Assembly: GCF_036669915.1 (NCBI RefSeq)
Contig: NC_089325.1
Span: 5,111,400 to 5,175,399, forward strand
Direction of reading: 5' to 3'
DNA length: 64,000 nucleotides
From: Pocillopora verrucosa
Taxonomy: Eukaryota; Cnidaria; Anthozoa; Scleractinia; Pocilloporidae
The notes beneath the pieces are model-generated. The model made no database searches, was not told where the DNA came from, and worked only from the letters and a program-made list of their open reading frames with translations. Each line of letters begins with the position of its first letter. Positions within the stretch are counted from its first letter, which is position 1. Below are positions 60,184 to 64,000 of the stretch, in pieces. The position numbers and the translations under genes are program-made.

Positions 60184-60292
60184 CTTGGGATCCACGCCTC
60201 CTTAGCATTGCCTCTTGTTTTACTGATTATTGGTAAAACAAGACTCTGAGCCAGTTACTGATTATTGGTAATTCTAGAATGAGGACATGTTG
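60184..60292. repeat. Right terminal inverted repeat
   Basis: 109 bp, exact complement of 47406-47514. Confidence 0.95.
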
Positions 60293-60299
60293 AGATTTC
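60293..60299. repeat. Target-site duplication, right
   Basis: AGATTTC, matching 47399-47405. Confidence 0.85.
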
Positions 60300-62033
60300 A
60301 GCTGTACGTGCACTGCCTGGAAAAACCGGAAGTCTTAAATCAAAGATCAAGTGTGCGTTCCTTTCGGTTTAAAATGCTTCAAGAAAGATGCCTCTCGAAC
60401 TTGGCCATTCGTTGAGGTGGCAAACATTTATCTTACTTTGTACATATGTATACCTCAAGTACCGGAAATACCAATCAACTGATTCCAAAATATTATTTTC
60501 AGTGAACTCAATAAATTTCTGTAATAATCGGAGAAAACAGATACAAAATCTCAGAATGTTACGGTTAAATAGCTTTGAGAAGGGTTACTCGCAGGCCAAG
60601 AATGGAAGAGTTGAAGGGATATGATTCAAACAGTTGTACGGTGTAACATAGTTATCAACTCACCCCTAAGGTACGTAGTACAACATAGAGTACAACAGTC
60701 CACGCTGGTCTTGCTTTGTAGTCAGACACGCACTGTGACAGCGGATTGTTTAAAACTGTTAACTTACACAGTTAATGGAAGTTGCATTTATATAATTTCA
60801 GATACAAATTCTAGAACCTTTCAAGACGACCTCATTATAGAAATATTACACAATTTAGTTATTCCTGGTGACTTACACTACTTTCTAAAATAAGCAAGGG
60901 CTACAGAACGAAAAGTCTGTAGGAATCAAGTTTCAAACTGCTCTAGAAGCTTATGGAAATTTCTAGTCTGCACAGTCAAGAAGGTCAAAATTTTGCGGCA
61001 CAGAACGACCCAGAAAGTTCATTAAAAATTTTAGAAAAATAGGAAAAAAAGAAAAAGAGATTTCAGAAATTGAAAGCTGTCACCGGAAATGAGATTCAAA
61101 ATCCGTTCAATCTCATCACGAAGCCCTCGCCTCCCCAAGGACCTGTGGGTTCTGGGGACGAGAATATTGAAAAAGCCGAAAGAACCCTGAACACGAGTTC
61201 TCAATTTATAGTATTATCCTTTCTCTCAGCGAAAATTTAGTTGATGTTGATGGCTAATGACAGCGAACAAGGCCTAATGACGGTGACTGATGTCTTGTGA
61301 CGGCGAGTGATGTTCACTGACGGTTATTAATATGCAGCAAATCTGAAGAATCGTCAAGCTGTAAATCTTTTCAAGCGTTAGATACTCCATTTCCAGTTTT
61401 TAATCCATGAATATAGGACCACCGACATTCTGGGTAGAACAACGGTAAAAGCCAGCCCGCGTAAAACGAACCGGAATTCGTGGAGGGTCCAACATAGGTT
61501 TTGCGGAATGCGGGATGCGGGAAGCGAGATGAGGCTTAAAATCGAGGCGGGATGAGGGATACCAGATTTTTTAAAGCTGAGATGCGAGATGTAAAATATG
61601 TTTTATGACAGCATCTACAAAACTTAGAATGTTCAGAAACGGGCGTGCAAGCATCTGTCGTTGTTTGGGACGAATCTAAGACATTCGCGAAATCAATCAT
61701 CTTCTCTCCTTTCAAATAAATCGTTGTGATATCATCTCTTTATTTTTATTACTCGGGCTTCCCTAGTTATAAATTGGGCAAAACGTAGCCAAGTCCTCAT
61801 CACGCATGCGCAACCTTTTGACTTTGACGTATGCGCCACTTTTGACTGATGAGCACATGGTGTAGTGGTGGACGAAGAGGAGCTTTGGCGGTGCAAAATC
61901 AGACATAAAACAGTTACAGGATAAACTAATAACTGCACAAAAAAAACTTAGGCACATAGAAAAAAACAAAGTTTCTTTCCAACAGAAAGCCCGAGTGAAC
62001 GCAAATATGCGTCTAGTTACGTAATCTTCTAGT
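60300..62033. other. Displaced upstream region of HSP110 and 3' flank of ACY1
   Basis: No gene recognised. Before the transposon arrived this sequence abutted the HSP110 proximal promoter. A short HSF-like TTCAAGAA occurs at 60378-60385. Purine-rich GATGCGGGA-type repeats lie around 61500-61590. Confidence 0.4.
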
Positions 62034-62186
62034 TCAAAATGGTTGCACATTTGCCAGAGCTGTTAACAACTCGCAATAGATTTCTATTCCGTGCAGAAAA
62101 ACTTTCTCGTTGAGGAATTCATCATGGTCATGGAGAAGAATCGGTGTGTTGTTCATTGGCGAGAAACCGATTGCGGGAAGACCCAG
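62034..62186 (-). CDS. ACY1: ACY1 last exon
   Basis: 50 residues and TGA. Contains GFSPMNNTP and HDHDE, the strongest ACY1 signature in the window. Confidence 0.95.
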   Translation of the reverse strand: MGLPAIGFSPMNNTPILLHDHDEFLNEKVFLHGIEIYCELLTALANVQPF

Positions 62187-63823
62187 CTGTGAAGATGGAA
62201 AACACATTAAAAAAAATTATTAAGTAGGGCAACTGAAGTGTACCTACAGTGTCAGTTTAAATGTCAGAAGATGAGTCAATACGAAAGTCGATGTCATGTC
62301 AAAACGGTCAAAGTCGCTTTCACTCAGCGTCGTTATCAATGTAGAAGTCAAAGGCGACATCAGTAAATGTCATTGTTGATGAAGACAATGAAGAAATTAG
62401 CCCTTTACGCTGAAACATCAGTATGCATTTTCTCCAAACTACTCTTCATACATTTCCTCTGGTGCTGACAAGGAGAATTTCTTTGACAACCAAGTGCTTC
62501 TTTAATCGGCAATCATTTCCTTTATTTTCGTGACCTTAATGTTTGATTCGGGGGTGAAGAGAAATTAGATGCTAGTCACTTTTGGGGGTTATGGTATCAA
62601 AGTTAGCTGAACGTTTCATAACAAAAAAAACGTTCAGGGAAAAAAAGTATCAAAGTTTGGTGATACAATTTCTTAATTAGTCAATAAGAGTAGATAAACG
62701 TTCTTCTTAACCCTTTCACGCCTAAGAGAGACTAACAGCTAATTTCTCCTTACAATATCTCCTCTGAGTTACACATAAAGGTCACAAGAATGAAGGAAAT
62801 GATCACCAACTAAAGAGGGTCTTGATTGTTAAACAAATTCTCCTTATCAGCACCTTAAGAAATGTACGATTAACAGTATGGAGAAAATGCATACTGATAT
62901 TGTGGTGAAAAGGGTTCAGTATTTCTTGCTGGTTAAAGGACTGTACCTTGCGTAAAAAACGGCTATCAGTTCCAGCAGGGAAAATCTCTTTCTCTATTTT
63001 CATGTTCCTGAGAAAGAAAATAAGCAAACAAAATTAAATAAGAAATTGAGATATGGTATACATTTCCGGACCGGTCGATCTAAAAACCAGCGGAGTAACG
63101 CAAAGGCCAGCGAGTATATCACTGAGAGCAAATGTTTTTCTTATTCTCTTCTGGAATTGGTTGCAAAAGTTTTCGTTCCTTTACTTTTTATTTGCCAAGG
63201 AAAATTTTATGAGAAGATTTATTGATTGAGTCCTTTAACAAAACAACATAAGGCAAGGTTGAAAACTGACATTTTCTTGCAAGTGGTACTGAAGGCTTTC
63301 CACCAAGGGTCATCTTCAGTAGTCGGTGTCAAATTGTAGTTATTTGCTTTCTGAAAGAAGAAAGAACAGAAACATTTAACAATACAAATGTTAGATTTAG
63401 TAAATAATATAACGTATGTTTTATGCTTCTTCTACAGTAACATAGGGCGTAACCAGAAAAGAGGGGAAGGATCCTTCCATCGCATCTCTTTGGTACCTAG
63501 ATGTGACTGTTTATTACCAAATGCTTTTAAGTTATTGGAAAAGGACCCCCACCACCCCACCCCTCCTGAGAGAAGTGACCAGTGACCTTGCTATACTATA
63601 ACAGGGTTCCTCAGAGCCTTGTACCTGTAAAAATTCATATGATACATCTTCTCCTGCTTCATTACACCACAGCTTTATTTTGTTCTCAAGTTCCTACAAG
63701 ACAGATAAAAAATCATCAATGGAATTACAACAACACAGTTTACAAGCAATAAATTGATACCACAATGAGATGAACTGTACTATACCACAAAGTCCATTGT
63801 TGGGGTGATTCTGATGTCAAACA
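62034..63823 (-). CDS. ACY1: Aminoacylase-1, 3' five exons (partial)
   Basis: Aminoacylase-1 is a cytosolic zinc peptidase of the M20 family that frees amino acids from N-acetyl forms. Exons in coding order are 63786-63823, 63625-63693, 63271-63350, 62947-63007 and 62034-62186, all with consistent phases. They encode the dimerisation domain end ([35 protein letters not shown]), then the last catalytic segment: [28 protein letters not shown] and [20 protein letters not shown]. The HDHDE motif carries the family's last zinc-ligand His. TGA is at 62034-62036. The first half of the gene lies beyond the right edge. Confidence 0.93.
62397..62591. mobile_element. MITE family 2 copy in ACY1 intron
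   Basis: TTAGCCCTTTACGCTGAAAC start, GACAAGGAGAATTTCTTTGA interior, TCACTTTTGGGGGTTA end. Lies between the last two ACY1 exons. Confidence 0.65.
62707..62926. mobile_element. MITE family 2 copy, inverted
   Basis: TTAACCCTTTCACGCCTAAG start. The interior is the complement of the 31.8-kb copy (TTGATTGTTAAACAAATTCT). Ends AAAAGGGTT. Opposite orientation to the copy at 62397, only about 115 bp away. Confidence 0.68.
62947..63007 (-). CDS. ACY1: ACY1 exon (second from last)
   Basis: 61 nt, [18 protein letters not shown]. Phase 0 exit. Confidence 0.92.
63271..63350 (-). CDS. ACY1: ACY1 exon (third from last)
   Basis: 80 nt, [20 protein letters not shown]. Donor GTCAGT, phase 2 exit. Confidence 0.9.
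63625..63693 (-). CDS. ACY1: ACY1 exon (fourth from last)
   Basis: 23 codons, [20 protein letters not shown]. Phase 0-0. Confidence 0.9.
63786..63823 (-). CDS. ACY1: ACY1 exon (fifth from last)
   Basis: 38 nt, phase 1 entry, [12 protein letters not shown], donor GTATAG. Confidence 0.85.
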
Positions 63824-63985
63824 CTGGTAGAGGAAGACAAAAATTGGACATTAATACAATAAACTTGTTCAAAACGGGGCTTAATTGAAAGAGATTATTC
63901 TTGCCATGTCTCATAGGAGGTGAGAACTCAAAGTTGTCAGCTTTGAGGGAAGGAAAATTTATGTGATCCAGACACAGGTTTATTT

Positions 63986-64000
63986 CAGGGTAATTTAGTA
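63986..64000. mobile_element. Possible Penelope terminus at window edge
   Basis: CAGGGTAATTTAGTA equals 15 bases at about 41514-41528 in a Penelope fragment. The match runs into the window end. Confidence 0.35.

Larger units (their letters stand above)
47406..60292. mobile_element. 12.9-kb DNA transposon with 109-bp TIRs (KDZ-like)
   Basis: 12,887 bp bounded by identical 109-bp terminal inverted repeats (47406-47514 and 60184-60292) and by the 7-bp direct duplication AGATTTC. Each TIR begins CAACATGTCC. Contents from left: three plus-strand exons with a KDZ-transposase-like N-terminus and one stop codon; a nested MITE-like element (48.8-49.4 kb); an unidentified minus-strand open frame (49.6-49.9 kb); about 2 kb without recognisable genes; a satellite of roughly 115-bp units (52.1-55.7 kb); a pentanucleotide repeat (55.7-55.9 kb); and a small minus-strand gene starting next to the right TIR. 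KDZ elements are large animal and fungal DNA transposons. No catalytic core was found, so this copy is probably non-autonomous. TIR identity implies recent movement. The superfamily call is an inference; the transposon call rests directly on the sequence. Confidence 0.88.

Noticed and set aside
61732..62050. Minus-strand open frames just below the ACY1 stop codon
   Set aside because: They overlap the ACY1 3' UTR in other frames and show no domain.

Overview
This window is animal genomic DNA, most likely from a stony coral or another anthozoan cnidarian. The evidence is AT-rich sequence with long introns and GT-AG splice sites, a cnidarian-style pair of intronless class A GPCRs, a Penelope-like element, tRNA-derived SINEs and abundant TTAA-flanked MITEs. 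The species assignment is an inference from gene and repeat content. I did no database search.

Layout. 3.2-6.2 kb (+): a three-exon secreted protein with two 10-cysteine VWC-like domains, one domain per exon. 8.2-8.4 kb (-): one unidentified candidate exon. 9.9-12.1 kb: a defective Penelope-like retroelement with a 12-bp target duplication. 12.2-16.3 kb: a 128-bp satellite and a 58-bp minisatellite. 19.5-21.1 kb (+): an intact hydroxylysine-kinase-like gene (HYKK). 22.4-23.8 kb: a broken partial duplicate of HYKK that carries a miniature Penelope derivative. 25.6-31.1 kb: two paralogous GPCR genes facing each other, with a LINE remnant and a SINE between them. 33.8-47.2 kb (-): a 19-exon HSP110-family chaperone gene (HSPA4-like) whose introns hold SINEs, MITEs, a hairpin element and Penelope fragments. 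47.4-60.3 kb: a 12,887-bp DNA transposon with identical 109-bp terminal inverted repeats and a 7-bp target duplication. 62.0-63.8 kb (-): the 3' five exons of an aminoacylase-1 gene (ACY1) that runs off the right edge.

The most interesting object is the 12.9-kb transposon. Its left TIR leads into three plus-strand exons resembling the N-terminus of a KDZ-type (Kyakuja-Dileera-Zisupton) transposase, broken by one in-frame TGA. Its right TIR leads into a small minus-strand multi-exon gene of unknown function. About 3.5 kb of its interior is a roughly 115-bp satellite. It sits about 220 bp upstream of the HSP110 start codon, five bases beyond a perfect heat-shock element, so it separates the proximal promoter from whatever lay upstream. 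The host genes are unrelated to one another: HSP110 is a cytosolic chaperone, HYKK acts in lysine/hydroxylysine breakdown, ACY1 hydrolyses N-acetyl amino acids, the GPCRs are orphan receptors, and the VWC protein is extracellular.
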